Shown here: one piece after another, positions 39,687-54,117 of the stretch | Numbering within the stretch: position 1 is the stretch's first letter | Layout of the letters: every line of letters begins with the position of its first letter | Source of the DNA: Aphelocoma coerulescens | Taxonomy: Eukaryota > Chordata > Aves > Passeriformes > Corvidae | Direction: 5' to 3' | Length of the DNA: 64,000 nucleotides | NCBI RefSeq assembly: GCF_041296385.1 | Contig: NC_091014.1 | Span: 6,423,578 to 6,487,577, forward strand | The notes under the pieces: model-generated | Told to the model about the DNA's origin: nothing | Seen by the model: only the letters and a program-made list of their open reading frames with translations | The model's database searches: none | Made by a program: the position numbers and the translations under genes

Positions 39687-42600
39687 AGGTATCTTTTCCA
39701 TCCCTATTTTTATGGTATTTATCGCAGTGGGAGCTTGGTCCAGAAATGACGACTCTAGGTATTGCTGTAAGAAGTTAATAAAAACAATACATCTCGAAGG
39801 GATTAAAGTAGATCACTTTGGGGCTCATTGGCTGCAGTTTCATAGCAGCTTAACTATGATTTACAACTGCATATTAATTTTAAAAATTAAGCTAAGACTG
39901 TGTAAGCACATTATTAATTACATCTATGCTGAAAAAAATGCATAAACTTTAACTACATGGATTTTTTTAGGTGAATTGGTAGAAAACCCATGTGCAGACC
40001 AGCCATGAAAAGAGCAGGATTTCATATTCCAATTGTAGTTCTCTCTAATGTTCATGTCTGATAAACACTTGGGGAAAAGGCAAGTTCAGTAAAGCGGTGT
40101 TTGAAAAGGACTTTTAAAACTTCAATTTGGGCATGCTATTATGTTGGCAACTTCAGCACATCATTCAGCATTTATTTATAGAATATTTTAGAACATCTTT
40201 AAAAGAGAGTCCCAAATGTTCTTAAAATATAAATGTGTAATCTGTTGTTTGTAATGACATCACTTCATTGGGGAAAAAAAACACGTAGGCAGGCAGTTAA
40301 AACAGCCCGAGCTTTCAGCAAAATTGAAAAAAACAACTAATCAAATTGCTTTGTTGAATGTGAATAATATGCCAAACCTCAGTTTCTCAAATATATAATC
40401 TCAAAGGCGAAAATCGTAATGCATGAAAAAATCTAAGTCAAGTCATGCACACACTCGCACGCAGGAATTAATCAATAGATATAATACTCAGACATAAAAC
40501 ACAGGCATGTTTAAGTATTTTCAAGATTGCTGCCTACGTTTAAAATACATACATCTATAAAAGTTCCAGATACTGTCAGTTTGATATTCATGGTATCCAG
40601 TTTCTTTAGTTGCATATTAACGCTCACATCAATGAGATTCGACCATTTTATGACGTTGTGGCACTGAAATTCTTTCCTCTTCCAATTTTCTATGACATGA
40701 ATAAACATACAGTATTAATCTGCTCGTCACATAAAAAGTTATGTGAGTTTTTGTTAAAGGACAATGGCTTCAAAACAAACCACACAACCCTTCTCTTGTT
40801 ACGTAGTGTTCCTGATTCTACTCAGTTCTAATATCAAAATCATTTGGTTCTAACACAAGAGGAGGTTTTGCAAAGGATTTGAGGACTGGTCTGAAATCTT
40901 CACACACTTTGTCAAGGGGCTCCAAGTAAGAAAACATTTGACAACTGAGAAGTGTCAAAAATGAAGTGCAATTGGAGAGTAGCCTTATGAGCATGGATTT
41001 CAGCTGTACTGCATCTTCCAAATCTCTCATTTCCACTGCAAAAACAGCATTTTATTGCTTTTATCTTCTGCTCCTGTCACCCCACAAAAATCAGTCACAA
41101 GTGCCTGTGCACATATATGCACAAATAAATAATAGCCTAAAATTAAAACCCACAATGAAGGAAGATTTCCTTATTAAAAGATAGAGGGAGAGACTCCAAG
41201 GCAGTAAGAATTTCTCTGTCACTGCTGAGATGATGTGAGAGACATAAATATTACAATGATGGGTCACAATAAAAAGCTAAAGACCACATTAAAATTTTAG
41301 CATAAATATGTCATCAATTTTCCTAGTCCTTAACATGAAATTTAAACCCCAGGAGGGCCTTGAAAGGATGTCTGCTATTCTTTATAATTTTGAAATGCAT
41401 TAAAAGCAGATATGTATAGCAGTGTAAATTAATTACTATTTCATTACTTCCATCTTCCCTGCACCAGACCTTGTCACCCTGTATATTTTTTTGTGGGAGC
41501 AGGGTAGCAAGAGGGCAGATTTGGGCATGTTTTGGGTCTGGCAGGATCCACAACCTGCTCAGTGTCAGACTTCAGTGATACAGATGCTATAAAAGGATGT
41601 GCTGTGCCAGTTGTAGTATTACTTTTTTTTAGATATCAGTTTCATAGTGCACTGTAACCATCAGCATATTTCAAAAGGATAGCAAATAATTCCCCAAGGA
41701 TAAAGTCTGGTAGTGGCTTCTAAGCCTGGTTTGAGCTTAACTCAAGCCAGTGAGCTGTGGGTGGAAGGCTGCGAATGCTATATAAATCTCCTGGTCCATC
41801 TGTCTTGGGAAAGAATGCATTTTCAGGAATCTGTGTCTTTCTAATTGCTTATAAAAACACTCTGAGACAAGCCAGTGAATAAATTAAATTTGAATGTTTC
41901 CAGTGGATCTTTTCAGTTTCTCACTGAACTTAATTACTGTCTAATCTATGCCCATGAGTATGCAGTTTTAAGTGGGACGTTAGACTTTCACTCTGCAGAT
42001 TAAACTCTGTGGTGCATAAATTCATTATTATTTGTGGAAGAGAAAACTTCAGTGTCTACTACCTTGTGGTTTTAATTTAAAATAACTACTGCATCCGAGT
42101 CAGGCATTCTTTTAGAGGGCTAAGAAGAGCTGTAAAGAGGTGGAAGATGTTTTCTAATAAACCGTGTCTCTTATTCACCCAACTGAATTGGGAAAATTTA
42201 TGTTTCAAACAATAATTAAAATCTCCTCGTAGCTCAAGATGTCATGCCTTCAACTGCAATTTTAGGGAGCTGTACCACAATAGGGAGTAGATTAATTTAA
42301 TATACTGCATGAAACTTTTTGCTGCAAGGATGAGTGTGGCACCGTAAGGAGCAGCGCTGCTGCTTCAGCCAGACATCTCCAAGTGTTTTGCAAAGGGAGA
42401 CAAATAGCATCACTCCATTTTTACCAGCTGGAAGAATTGAGATACAGAGGCCTGGGGGGACTTTTCCCAAATTTTTTGAGTCACTTTGAGCAGGCAGAGA
42501 ATAATGTAATGTCTGTGCTGGTGTCATTTTGCCTACATCAAATCTGCTCCCTTCGTTTTCAGAGCGTGAATCTCTGAGCTGGTTGACACAAAAATTTTGT

Positions 42601-44232
42601 TATGTTAACACTGCCCAGGTGAGATCTGCATTAGTTTATTTACATATTAATCGGATCTGATGAGAACTGCAGTTAGAAAACAAGTGTGGAGCAGACCCAA
42701 AGGCACCAGCTCTAACTATTCCTATGCTCCCCCTAATTAATACAATGAGTCTTAAACAACAATCTTCCTTTATTATTTGCAGATCATGGGATATAAAAAT
42801 CATTGTAGATTTAAAATGGACTATATTAACCCAAGTAATTCCACCAGGACTTGAGTTTCTATAGTGAAAAGTGTTGTGTTGTCTCTGGCTCAATTAGATT
42901 TTTCTCAGTGTCAATTTTAATTCACTTCGCCAGAGTGTGGGGGAACTCTCAGTGGAAGGGAAAATGTTGCTTCTGAATGAGAGTCTACTGTAGCCCACAT
43001 TTTATTTAAGAGTTTTAAAATGCTTTGCAGTCCCCCATTCTCCCTTGAACGTCTGCTATTGTGTGCCATAAGAGCTGAACAAAATCGCTTGATGTTTCTT
43101 AATGTGACAGGCATCTGAGTCTGAGCAGGAGGATGGAAATGGGGAAAGCAGGGTCCTTGGTCCCTCTTTTTATTTAATACTAAAAAAAAATTAAAAAGTC
43201 TTTGTGAGACTTGGCAGCCAAAAAAAATTATGTCGAATCTTTCCCACCCTTCCAAACACCTGCCCATGCATAAAGAGAAGTAAAAACTAGGCAGCAGGGT
43301 TTCCTTTTGCAGTGCTGAGCTCAGGACAGAGGTTGAGTGGCCTCAGAAGTTGTTTTTTCCCCTTTAGATTTTGTATTTCCCATTTCCCATGGCTGTCAGC
43401 ACTTTGGTGTGCATTGCTTGGTTGTGCTCTGCTTCATGCAGAGCAACCCAAAATTATTATTTCTTCTCTATTTCAAAGGGTAAAATCGAGTAGATCTCTA
43501 ATTTGAGGATTCTTCTCATTGTGAGAAAGAGAAGACAAGAAAAAGAGCTGTTGGGGAAGGTTTACCCTGGAAAAGGGCCTGAAATGTCTGCTGTGTATAT
43601 GTAGGACTTTCCAAAATGCTCTTTTCCATCATGTTCAGCAGTTTTCTCTTCCTATCTATACACTTGTCCTTCCCATATTTCATTAAATTCTCAAGCCTTT
43701 GGATTGATGGGTAGTTGTGCACACACACTGAAGCTTTACTTCATGTTTGGGTGGGTTTTGGTTTGTGTACTGGGGTTTTTTGGCTGATACCTCCCATTTT
43801 CCAGTTTTGCAAGTGATTGAGACTGCTTTCCAGTATATCACTGGCTACCTATAGGAAAACAGCTGGGACTGTCACCAAAACCAGTCTGTTGGGTCAATGG
43901 ATGTGAACCTCTTTTCTGATTCAGACAGAAGATGATGCCACAGCGTGGTGCTCAAGTGCCCCATAGCTATAAATAATGCCAGCTTGTGTATGAAAGGTAA
44001 ATATGAAATTGTCTCCATGGAGAACGCCTTCATGTTTTTCAGAAGAACTGTGCAAAACACTCTATGAAAATTCAGGTTTCCAAATGTGTCATCTTCCAAC
44101 CTTTTCACTTCCAACAGTTTTAGCTTTCCTTTTCAGTTAGCATGTGATGCCTTTCTGTGCTTTGTTACTTGCTAGTTCTCGCTTGGGTATATATTGAGTT
44201 AAAAGGTGCTGTGTGAAAGTAAGAATCATTAC

Positions 44233-44268
<36 letters not shown>

Positions 44269-44295
44269 CATCATCATCATCATCATCATCATCAT
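44233..44295. repeat. Compound (ATT)n(ATC)n microsatellite
   Basis: About eleven ATT-type units run directly into about nine ATC-type units over 63 bp. Translated on the minus strand it gives adjoining poly-Asp and poly-Asn runs inside an open frame, which are an artefact of the repeat. Confidence 0.95.
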
Positions 44296-47200
44296 TTAGA
44301 TTCTGCAGTTTAAGTAGTTCAAAAAAAATCTCAAAACTAAAGGTCAGTGTAGCTTGTAGGTTTACACATGCACAGTACAAGTAACCTTCAGAAATTTCCT
44401 CATGACAAGATAAGTGCAGCAATTATATTTAAATGAGTGCCAGAGAAAATTTCACTGTAAACTGCATTAGCTGGAGAGTGTGTGCTGTAAGAGGATTTAA
44501 TTGAATTAATGTTACTTACTATCAAAAGCTCCATCTAGTGTATTGCCAGGTCTCCTTATTACTAAGAATAATATTTGGCTCATAAAGACCCCTGCTCAAC
44601 TAAGCACACAGTCCTGATGACTTCAGCAAGTGATTAAAATGAAAGCATTTCCTTTACTGCTTTGCTGAACAGAAACAGGCTGGGAGCTGGGAACAGGCAC
44701 TGGTGTGTGTACAGAGCATGGAATCACCAAGCCCTTTAACAAGGCTCTTTATGGAGATTCCTCTCACCAATGGTTTCCCAAGTGTCTCATAGAGGTGTGG
44801 TTTTGGCATGAGTGTCCTTTCCAGCTTGAGTGCAGTGGGTTTGGGTCATGGCTGTACCAGTGATGGAACCAAGCATTGTCTGGGTGTTGAAGAGAGACTC
44901 AGGGTGATCCATCCTGGGGCTTGGAAGCCCTCCACAAATAACAGCAGTGATGGCAGAGGGATTTAATTGAATAATCCTGGTGATATTTTTAATGCTGTTA
45001 TTAATTCAGGACTCTCACTCTTACATTATACAGATGTGCCACAATGAGATCCAGAGAGGTATTTTGTGTGACTTCCTACATAAAAGCAGAAATGCAAATG
45101 AACTGCATTTACATATTCACATGATATAAACAGAAAACTCAGACGTGTGGAAACACAGGGACATAGCCAGAGACATGCTTTAAACCATGGATAAAGATAT
45201 CCATAGTTTTCCGACTCTTATGTTTTAACCATTAAGGAGAAAATGTGATATGTTGGATGTTTTAGCAGAATATTTTTGAATGTCAAAAAAAAATCCCATT
45301 GAAGCCTGCGTCTCCTTTATGTTTGATATTATTTTATTTTCCTTTCACATGCATTTTCTAAAAAGCGAATACATGAAATCTAGCAGAAAAAAACTCTTTT
45401 ATTCTCCATTCATTCAGCAAAAAAAGCAACAAAGAAAGAGGGCTTGAACCAATCTTTTATGAAAATTGGGAAACAGTAAAATAGTTTCTACAACAAGTCT
45501 CTTTATTGTTGGCTGAATCAAATGGCAAAAGTTTTTATTCACCTACGCATCTTATATTTTAACAAGCCACATGTCACTCCTGAGCTTCACCCACCCATAT
45601 TTCTGTGTGCGGGTGGCATTCTGGTACAGTCAGTGAGGCCATTCAAAGGAGTTACAATCTCCTCTTTCTTTTTGTGGTGTTGTTTTGGGGGGGAAAAAGA
45701 AAGAGTAATTGCCCGTGTTAACTGATGTTCATTACACAGAATTGTTTAGCTCTCTTAAAAAATCATTGATCCGCTTTTCCCCCGTGAAAGTACTCAAGGT
45801 CTCAGTTCACAAAAGAGAAATCAGCATGTAAAGCAGCAGCCTGGCAATCTGTGCTGCAAGGAGCAGAGTGCCACGTTCTGTGCAGAAATGTCAGCTGGGT
45901 TTGCTGTCTTCAAAAAAAAAAAAGACAAATATTTAGTAAGGATAAGAAACATTATTACTGTTGCAGTCAGATGTGATTTCGGGGAACAATCTGTTTAAGA
46001 GTAGGCATTTTTTTCTCATACATTTGTATGTAGTGTTCATGATTGAACATTCGTTAGGTAACATCTGGCATGAGCTGTTCCTCTTTCTGCCTAAGTTTCA
46101 TGGCTTTGTTTTGTATTTGAGAAGGATATTACAAAAGGTAATTTGGTGTCTCATTCCCATTGGTATGGTTTTAACTTTTGAATTACTCCCTTGAAATAGG
46201 AGGAAGGGGAAAAAAAACACCATTTGGGTATTTTTAATTGGGAATAGGCAGTCTTTAGATTTCATGGCGAGTGCCCATGGTACATTGTGTGCATGCAGCA
46301 AGTCAAAAGTGCAGATGCAGACTAGGGTCCATGAGCCACAGATAACAAAGGGACCCTAAATCTGGGGCTCCAGCCTTGTCCACATGCTCTTATTATCATT
46401 TACTGTTTGTATTGCAGATGCACATAACAGATTGTACAATATGCTGTACAAACAGATTGGTAGAATGATCTTTGTCCTGAAACACTGACAGCAGAGCTGA
46501 ACAAGAAGGATTGACAGTATGCCTGCACTGAGAGTTGCATGGCCCAGACGCCAGTTTTGGGCCCATGTCCTCAACAAAAGGGCTTTGTGCATCTTTGGTG
46601 AAGCAAAGGTCTGTTCTTGCTGATCTTACTGTAAAGGGCTGAAATTTTAAATAAGAATTAAAAGAAAATAGCACAAAGATCATTAGAGAGTGAGTAGGAG
46701 AAGGGAATGTGCCTACTTCTCGCTTCTTTTTTTTTTTTTTCTCATCTAACAGCATTTCTTCTACACTTGCCAAATCGAGTGTGTCAAAGGAGCAGACTTT
46801 CAAACTTTGGATAGTTGCTCCAAGTATTGGAACAAAGCCCTGAAAAGAAAAGGCTGGGGCACACAGGGCTGAGGTTTTGGTGACCTGACTGGGAGAGGCA
46901 CTGCTCATGGAAACTGTGATGCTTTGGAAATGATAGGGAGAGCAAGCTTGCAAACTTGGCTTGCTCTCACAGGGCTACCCAAACAGGAAAAATCCTAATA
47001 CTTAATGTCTTTTTCATCATCCACGGCATGCAAAGAGATCATCCACTTATGCCCTGTGTGGTTAAGAAAACCAAGAATTGCTCACTTATTTATTGAAGTA
47101 GCTAATGTGCATTTCAAAGTGCCTCAATGTTGGCTTGTGGGGGAAGGAGGAGTGAACATTAAGATTAATTTCAATTAAAATATTTTTGTGGGAATAGTTT

Positions 47201-50200
47201 GCTCAGTGAATCTAGATCATCTGCAGCTGGCAGAATAATGATATAAGCCTGTTTATGTGTTTTATTAAATCAGTAAACCACATGAAAATGGAGGTGCTTT
47301 GGGTTGTGCACATAGCTTTCAGAGGATCTTTGCTTAGGGACGAGAAATGATTTTGCCATTTAAAAACACTTTTGTTTCTCTTTCATGTGAAAGTGCTCTC
47401 TCACTAAAATTATTAAAGAAAACATTTTTCAATTCTGAAGTATTGCTGATATTTTGGCAGTGGCTGTGGCTAGTAGTCCAAGGGGTGGGAACTGCTGAGC
47501 ACTTGGTATTTAAACAACTCATGTTGACTTTGTGGTTAAAGAAGTTTTATGGCTGGATCAGACATAACACTTGACCCACATGGTTTCTGGTTTGAGGTAA
47601 GACTGTACATGAAAATGCCAGAATCCAGGGCTCAGCATCCCTGGCTGCTCATGGTAGAGCCACTGTGGCCTTTGTCAAGAGGGGTGGGTCTACTAGATCA
47701 GGCGAGACATTTTGAGTTCCAGGATGCAAAGGTCTCAGGTTTGGAAACCTAACTTGAATGAAAAAAGCCCTGCTGGTTTATCCAGCCTGTTGTCTGCCAA
47801 ACCTATGCTTGTTCTGTTTAGTACATTCCTAAATGTTTTGACTGATTTTATTTGGAAGTGGGCTATGGGACGCTCTTTCCAACTCCCCCCCAAACCCCCA
47901 AGATTAAATGTTTTATTATTGTACTGTAAACACACACAGTCGTAACATTTTTTTGGTGTTTCAGTGCCCCCATTTTATTTATTTTCTGTTGTATAATCTC
48001 TCTTCTGTGCTAATATTGATGAATTGGAGGGATGCGTTTTCCATCATGTAAAATAGTACTGGGGATAAACTCTGCCTAGGATTTTGGCTGACCCCTTCAT
48101 CAGGCTTAGCTCAAAAATTAATTTGTCGTTACCCAGGTGCTATGCACTAAGCTTTATTGGCATAGAGGAGCGTCACATCCTGTATGTTCTTTGGAAGGAA
48201 AAAAAGTGATCATATAATCACTGAGACAGTAAACAGTCATTTCCAATCTAGTAATATTTTATATGAACTGGCACTGTATGTTGTATATCATCCATCTTGC
48301 TAATCCTTGTTCCACATTGCCTCCCACTTGAGGCCAAGAACATTACAGCTGTGCCAGAGAGTGGGTGGAAAAATAGCCTTATTATTAACCTAAGTTGAAA
48401 ACATAATGGCTTTTTGAATGTCTTCATTCACAGATGCAGTCACACTAAAATATTAATACCCTTAAGTGTAGAGAAACAGAACTTTCATTTAAAATCCATT
48501 GTCCATGTGTGTTGCAAAAGGGAAAGCCTTGAAAGTGTTGTGAATGCCCTGTATCTTTTGTTTTATGTTTTATCCTTTAAATGTCAGTATTCTGCAATAA
48601 AGGAGCCAAAATATTCTTCAGAGTAGGTTTTGAGCAATGTTGCTGCCATCACTAACATTGCCTTGTGGTAAGGAAAAAAGAGTTTCTCCAGTTTTCTCTT
48701 TGTTTTAAAAGACTGGTAATAACTGAATGGATATTGAAACACACATAATGACTTTTTAGTACCGTGATCAAGCAGGGCTGCATTGCCAATGTCAGTGTTT
48801 GTTTAAATTTCACCCCCAGAGGGATCAGAAATATTTAAGATGCATGTGTTTTCTGGGAGGAACCATCATAAAGAGTAGAGGAGAAAACTGCAACCCTCAT
48901 CTGATTAATCCTCAGAGCACCCCAGGATCCCTGATTTGCAAGCAGAAATGAGGAACCTAGCAATGAAAACTGAGTAAATTTGCATCACAGCATCACTGAA
49001 AAGACACAGAAAAAGGAGGTGGTGCTCTTCTTTAGTTAGAGTCATGGTTTGCCTTTCCTAACTCTGTAATTTATTTCCATGTATATCTTCCCAGGTAAAA
49101 TATGAATCTTCTACAAACCTCTTTAGGGGATGTTAGAATTGCTCCTGAAGAGTATTCAGAGAAAAAAATAAATAAGTCTTGATTGTACTAATTTATGACT
49201 AGCATGGAAAAATGTCCCCTCTTTTAAAAATGAAAATAAAAGGATTAAAACTTCCAGTGTACCAGGCCATGTGTTGTAAATTAGCCTAATTGTTTTAGAA
49301 TTCAGAAGTGTTTCATCATTTTAAATTGGGCTTGTCTGATATTTAGTTCCACATTTTTTACAATTCTGCAGGACTAATATGTAGCCTGTTGTTGCACATG
49401 AAAAGCTTTTTTTATCCTAATTTTTAAGACTGATGGAATGAGAGGAGGTTGACAAGTAATCACTTAGTTATCTCTGTGTCAAAGCTTGTGATATGCTTTA
49501 TAGTGAAAATGTGCAATATGCAGTTCCAGAAATAATTTTGCTCTACATTATGGTTTATCTTTCTGGCATACAGAATGCAAGAGTGAGTAATTCTGGAGTC
49601 TGATAGAGGATTTCAAATTGCTTGGAATTATCTTTAAGTTTCGCCTAATAAGTCTTAGCAGGAGCCAAAACATTGTAATAGATAGGGGCCTCAATATTAA
49701 CAGGACTGCCCTCCAACCACATCCTTATTTGCCCGTATCCCATTTCATGTGGGAAAAGAAACTTCACATTTTTAGGGCATTATTTTGCACTTTCTCTGTT
49801 GATCCACTGTACTCTGTGGATAAATACAAGTAACCTATGAGTAGGGCTTTGTGTGAAAAGAGCAAGCGATGCTTGTTCCCTGTAAGAACTTGTGGTTGCA
49901 AGGCTTGTTTGACAATCTAACCTGTAACCCACCATTTCTCAGCTCCCATCCAGGAAAACTTTGCATTGTTTATGCTCAGCAGAGATATTTTACACAATAA
50001 CAACATGTTGAATAAACGATGAGGTCACACTGTCAAGTTAACTAAACAACCTCTGGTACCAAAATACGATCACTCAGAGATTTTATTTTGTATTTTTTTT
50101 TAGCTTGCAGTTAAGACTGGGGACTTTGTTCTAAAACTCTCTGAGTTTTGTGGTAGCAAAGCTGCGCACCCGTGATATTTTGTTGGACATGTTCCTGTGG

Positions 50201-51450
50201 CTGCCATGGTGACCTGCAGAGAACACCATGCAGAATCCTGCTTCTCCAAATGTGATTAGATACATTCAGGAGCCGCATGCTATTGATGCCAAGGAACACT
50301 GAATAGTTTCATCTACTTTGCAGACAAGCTTCAGTGCAAGCCCTCCTGCCATTGCCTGCTCAAGGCCACCTTTGACAGCCGCAGGAGCCAACACACCACT
50401 GTTTAGGCACTCGTTTTATTTCTTTTCTCTATTTTTCTTTCTCCCTCTGATTAAGTTGCCAATCATCCAGCTTCTTTCTCTTCTTGTCCTGATAAGTTGC
50501 CAATAATGTCATACAGCCTATACCTCTAGAGCCAGGTATTTCTCTTGTCGTAACTTGAAAATAGGCTGCTGGAGGTTTATTTTAAATCTTGGTCTGTTTA
50601 AATGCCACATCTTGATCTTTGGGGAGCCATAGGACCTATAGATCATGGTACTCTTGTTTGGACTTCTCTGAGCTGGTATTAACTAACAGATTTACAACAT
50701 GTCCTATGCATCATCCAACACGGTCTCAATATTCCCTTCCTTTAACAGATGTTAAACATTCGTGAATAGATTTTTTTCATCAGTTTTCTGGGACATACAT
50801 GGTGATAGTTGCAAGAAATAAATAGTCAGTTCTATGAAGGCTTCTGAGGAGAATAACATATTTATTTGTATGGCATGTGGGGTTTTATGTTTTTGTCTGC
50901 TTGTCAAATCATTTACACAAAGATAAGTAATAGCACTATTTCATAAGGTCTTCAAGGCATAAATAGCAATAGGAAATTAAGCAAAACTGAAAGTGTTTAC
51001 TGTGAAAAGCATATTTAAAATATTTTTTGTGAGATTTCAAAATAGTTTTTTTCAGGAAATGATGGGAAATCTGATTCTGGGAAATCTACAGATAGAACAT
51101 GATAAAACTTTGGAAGAATTATGTGTGGAAGTGTAATGCTGTCCTCTCTGGGAGAGTAGCTTAGCTGAATTTTCCTGCCTCTAACAGTCTTATAATTCTA
51201 TTAAAATTGCTTTCCTAGATATACAAGATAACACTTTCCGCCAGTATTTATACTTTGCTAGCTCATTTTCCAGTCAGAAGGAAAAGACTGTATGAATCAT
51301 CTTAGCTTTTCTCTCTCATTTTGGAAGTACGTGTTACACATCTATTCCATATCTCCCTTCATTGATTTTACATTAGTTAATCATCAGACAAAAATAAAGA
51401 GGAATAATAATTAACTAGGCTAGCAAGCAGTCTCTCCCCAGAAGTGTTTT

Positions 51451-51480
51451 CCTTGCCCTGGTGAGGCTGCCCGGGCAAGG
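51451..51480. repeat. GC-rich inverted repeat
   Basis: CCTTGCCC (51451-51458) and GGGCAAGG (51473-51480) form an 8-bp stem around a 14-nt GC-rich loop, in otherwise AT-rich intron. Confidence 0.6.
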
Positions 51481-53466
51481 TGAAACGTGACCTATAATTC
51501 TTCATCAGGACACTGCATTTTTACACTGTTAGTCTGTGCCAAACAAGGTTCTGTGCAAGAGGCAAACAAGAGGCAGGTTGGGAAGTGGTTGTGAGATACC
51601 TCTCAAATACCTTTGAGCTTGAGCTTTCTGAGCATAGGTCCCCCACATGAAGTGTGTTCTTCGTTCTCATTGCTTGTGCTCATTAAGTGCTGCCATTTAT
51701 TTTTGTGTGCCTGCACAAATATATGGCTTTATTACTAAAGTGGTTTGTTTATCTTTGCTGCTGCTGCATTTATTTTAGCACTCATCTAAACAATTAATTA
51801 GGGAAACACTTGAGTGCCGAATACACTTCTTCAGATACCACTCAGTTGGGTTTTTTATTTATTTCCAGGAGCATCAAGCATTTAAAAAACCCCTATCTTT
51901 TGCATTTTTTTTTCTAACCATGCCTTTTTCTCTCTTTTTTGAAGTTTCCACAGCAGAGTACATTGCTTTGAAAGATCATGGGCCCTGTTGAGAGTTCAAA
52001 GCCAAGTAAAGATGATGCTTAAAGTTCAAAGGCTTGGTGGAGCTGCATCTTCATCTGCATAAAATTGTTTCAACTGACTAGAAAGATAGAAAAGTTGCCA
52101 GGAATCACTTCTATTTCTTTTTTATTATTATTATAAAGAAAGCTTAATTGGGGAACAAATGTGTCACTGCTAACAAGTTCAGGCAAAGCGAAGCTCCTTA
52201 GTTGAAACACTGCTTGAAGGTGCAATGCAGGAAAGATTTGACATGTGCTGTGACCCTGTGAGAGTGAAGCTGTGAATGCCTAGAAATCAATACAAGATGT
52301 GCAAGGGTTCATGATGTTGAAGTCGAGAAAGAGTTGAAAGTGTTTGACTGCATCTTGGGCAAAGGGAGCAGGGAGTGTGACGGATTCAGACAATGGATTT
52401 AGACCCGAATTTTAGAGATGGGGAAACATATTTATCAGGGGGAAAAAAAAAATATAGATAGTTGAAAATTATCTCAATTAAAATAGTGTGTCTATTGAAG
52501 CAAATCATGATGCAGAGTGCAGGCTTTGCCAGTTCTTCCACCAGCAGAGAATGGAGCCCCCAATTCCGCGGCTTGGCCAAAAGCAGACAAATCGGGGCAG
52601 GGGGGATGTTGGTGGAAACAGTTATTTGTTGATTCAAGTTCAGGGCACTTAGAGGCAACATTTATCATAGAATTTCTTCCCATGCTACTCAAGCATCCTT
52701 TAAGCCATCTCAAATGTCTTGTATTGATTTCTTCCATTTCCTATAAGGTACCTTTTGGAGGAAGTGTGACAGACTGCAGTGAGTCAGATGGAAGCAGCGC
52801 TGGCACATACTGCTCTGCTGTTACTCATTGTCACTACAATGGCTGTGTCTTTTTACCTCAATTTTTATCTTTTCATGGTTTCTTCAGAGTACTCCTTTGA
52901 GCTCAGAACATTTTATTCTTTCTATTTTACAAGGAAAAGCTAGAGCATAGGGAGATGAAAGGCCAGATTGTTCAAAAGCATTTAGGCATCGAAAGATTCA
53001 GATGGGCATTGAACATTATTTTCAGAAGAGCTTCAACACCCTATTCCTAGAAATGAGTTATTCAAGGTCAGATTTTAGATTCTCTTGTAGAAATGGTATC
53101 CAACTCTTCCAAATCCAGTTAAATGTTGAAAACACCCCATGCACAATATTCTTGCCAAGTTTCTGGGTAGGGTTGAGGTTTTGTTGTTTTGTAAATGAGT
53201 GAAGTGTCAGCAATAGCAGTCTTTCCTCTGTGTACCTTCTTTTATGACTCCTTCTCTCTGGACCTCTTCCTCTTTTTTCTCTTAGTACTGATAGTTCTGG
53301 CTTTAGATGCTGTCTTTAGAAAACACAAGCTCGGAGGTTTAGACCTGTCAGTGAGGTTTAAACAAAACTTCATGTCAGATACAACAGGACTGGATAAACC
53401 GCAACTTAAAAAAATGCAAATCATGAATTCATAAATGTATTGATATATTTCTAAAAACAAGGTATG

Positions 53467-53492
53467 ACACAAGACATTTTATTGTCTTGTGT
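53467..53492. repeat. Perfect inverted repeat (hairpin)
   Basis: ACACAAGACA (53467-53476) and TGTCTTGTGT (53483-53492) form a 10-bp stem around the loop TTTTAT, 34 bp before the CR1 terminus at 53527. Confidence 0.85.
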
Positions 53493-53526
53493 GTCTATGG
53501 CAAATATCTGCCATGCTGGGATGTTC

Positions 53527-53868
53527 ATAGAATCATCCTAGAATCATAGAATGGTTTGGGTTGAAAGGGGCCTTAAAGATCACCTTGTTCCAACCACCCT
53601 GCCCTGGGCAGGGACACATTCCACTAGACCAGGTTGCTCAAAATTCCATCCAGCCTGGCCTTGAACACTTCCAGTCATCCACAGCTTCTCTGAGCAACCT
53701 GTTCCTCTGTTTCACTGCTCTCACAGTAAAGAATTTCTTCCTAATACCCAACTGAAACCTGCCCTCTTTCTGTTTGAAGCCATTCTCCCTTTCCTCCCAC
53801 TACATGCCCTTGGCAAAGTTCCTCTCCAGCCAAATCCTGGTCCCCTTTAGGTACTAGAAGATGCTAAA
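53527..53868 (-). mobile_element. CR1 LINE, well-preserved minus-strand copy
   Basis: The left edge carries the inverted CR1 terminus (catagaatcatcctagaatc, then atagaatggtttgggttg), followed by 'ggccttaaagatcaccttg', 'ggcagggacacattccac', 'tagaccaggttgctcaaa', 'ccagcctggccttgaacac' and 'taaagaatttcttcctaat'. About 340 bp; 5'-truncated at its right end near 'gtactagaagatgct'. It is among the least diverged repeats in the window. Confidence 0.95.
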
Positions 53869-54117
53869 AGGTTTCAGATTCTGTTTCTTTAAAAAAAGAA
53901 AAAGGCATTAATTCCCGTGTTCTTGCTATGAAAAAACTCATCTTGTGTGTGAAATCTGCTAGTGTCTGAGAGCTGGTTCCCATCTGATGGGTACAGCAAT
54001 AAAACAGTAATTTAACTGATATTGTCTGCTAGAGTTAAATAAGCTTGCAATGTATTTTTGGGGAAGTTAAGCTGTGTTAGGAGGGATGTTGTCAGAAGCC
54101 GGTTAAAGTCCTTCATT

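Noticed and set aside
39673..39720. Poly-T followed by AGG as a cryptic CELF2 exon acceptor
   Set aside because: The sequence after it does not encode any known CELF2 segment and has no matching donor in frame.
44165..44422. Minus-strand frame with poly-Asp and poly-Asn
   Set aside because: The runs are translations of the ATT/ATC microsatellite.
46396..46953. Longest open frame in the window (185 codons, minus strand)
   Set aside because: It contains a poly-Lys run from a poly-T tract, no recognisable domain, and overlaps other frames. In 64 kb of intron one frame of this length is expected by chance.
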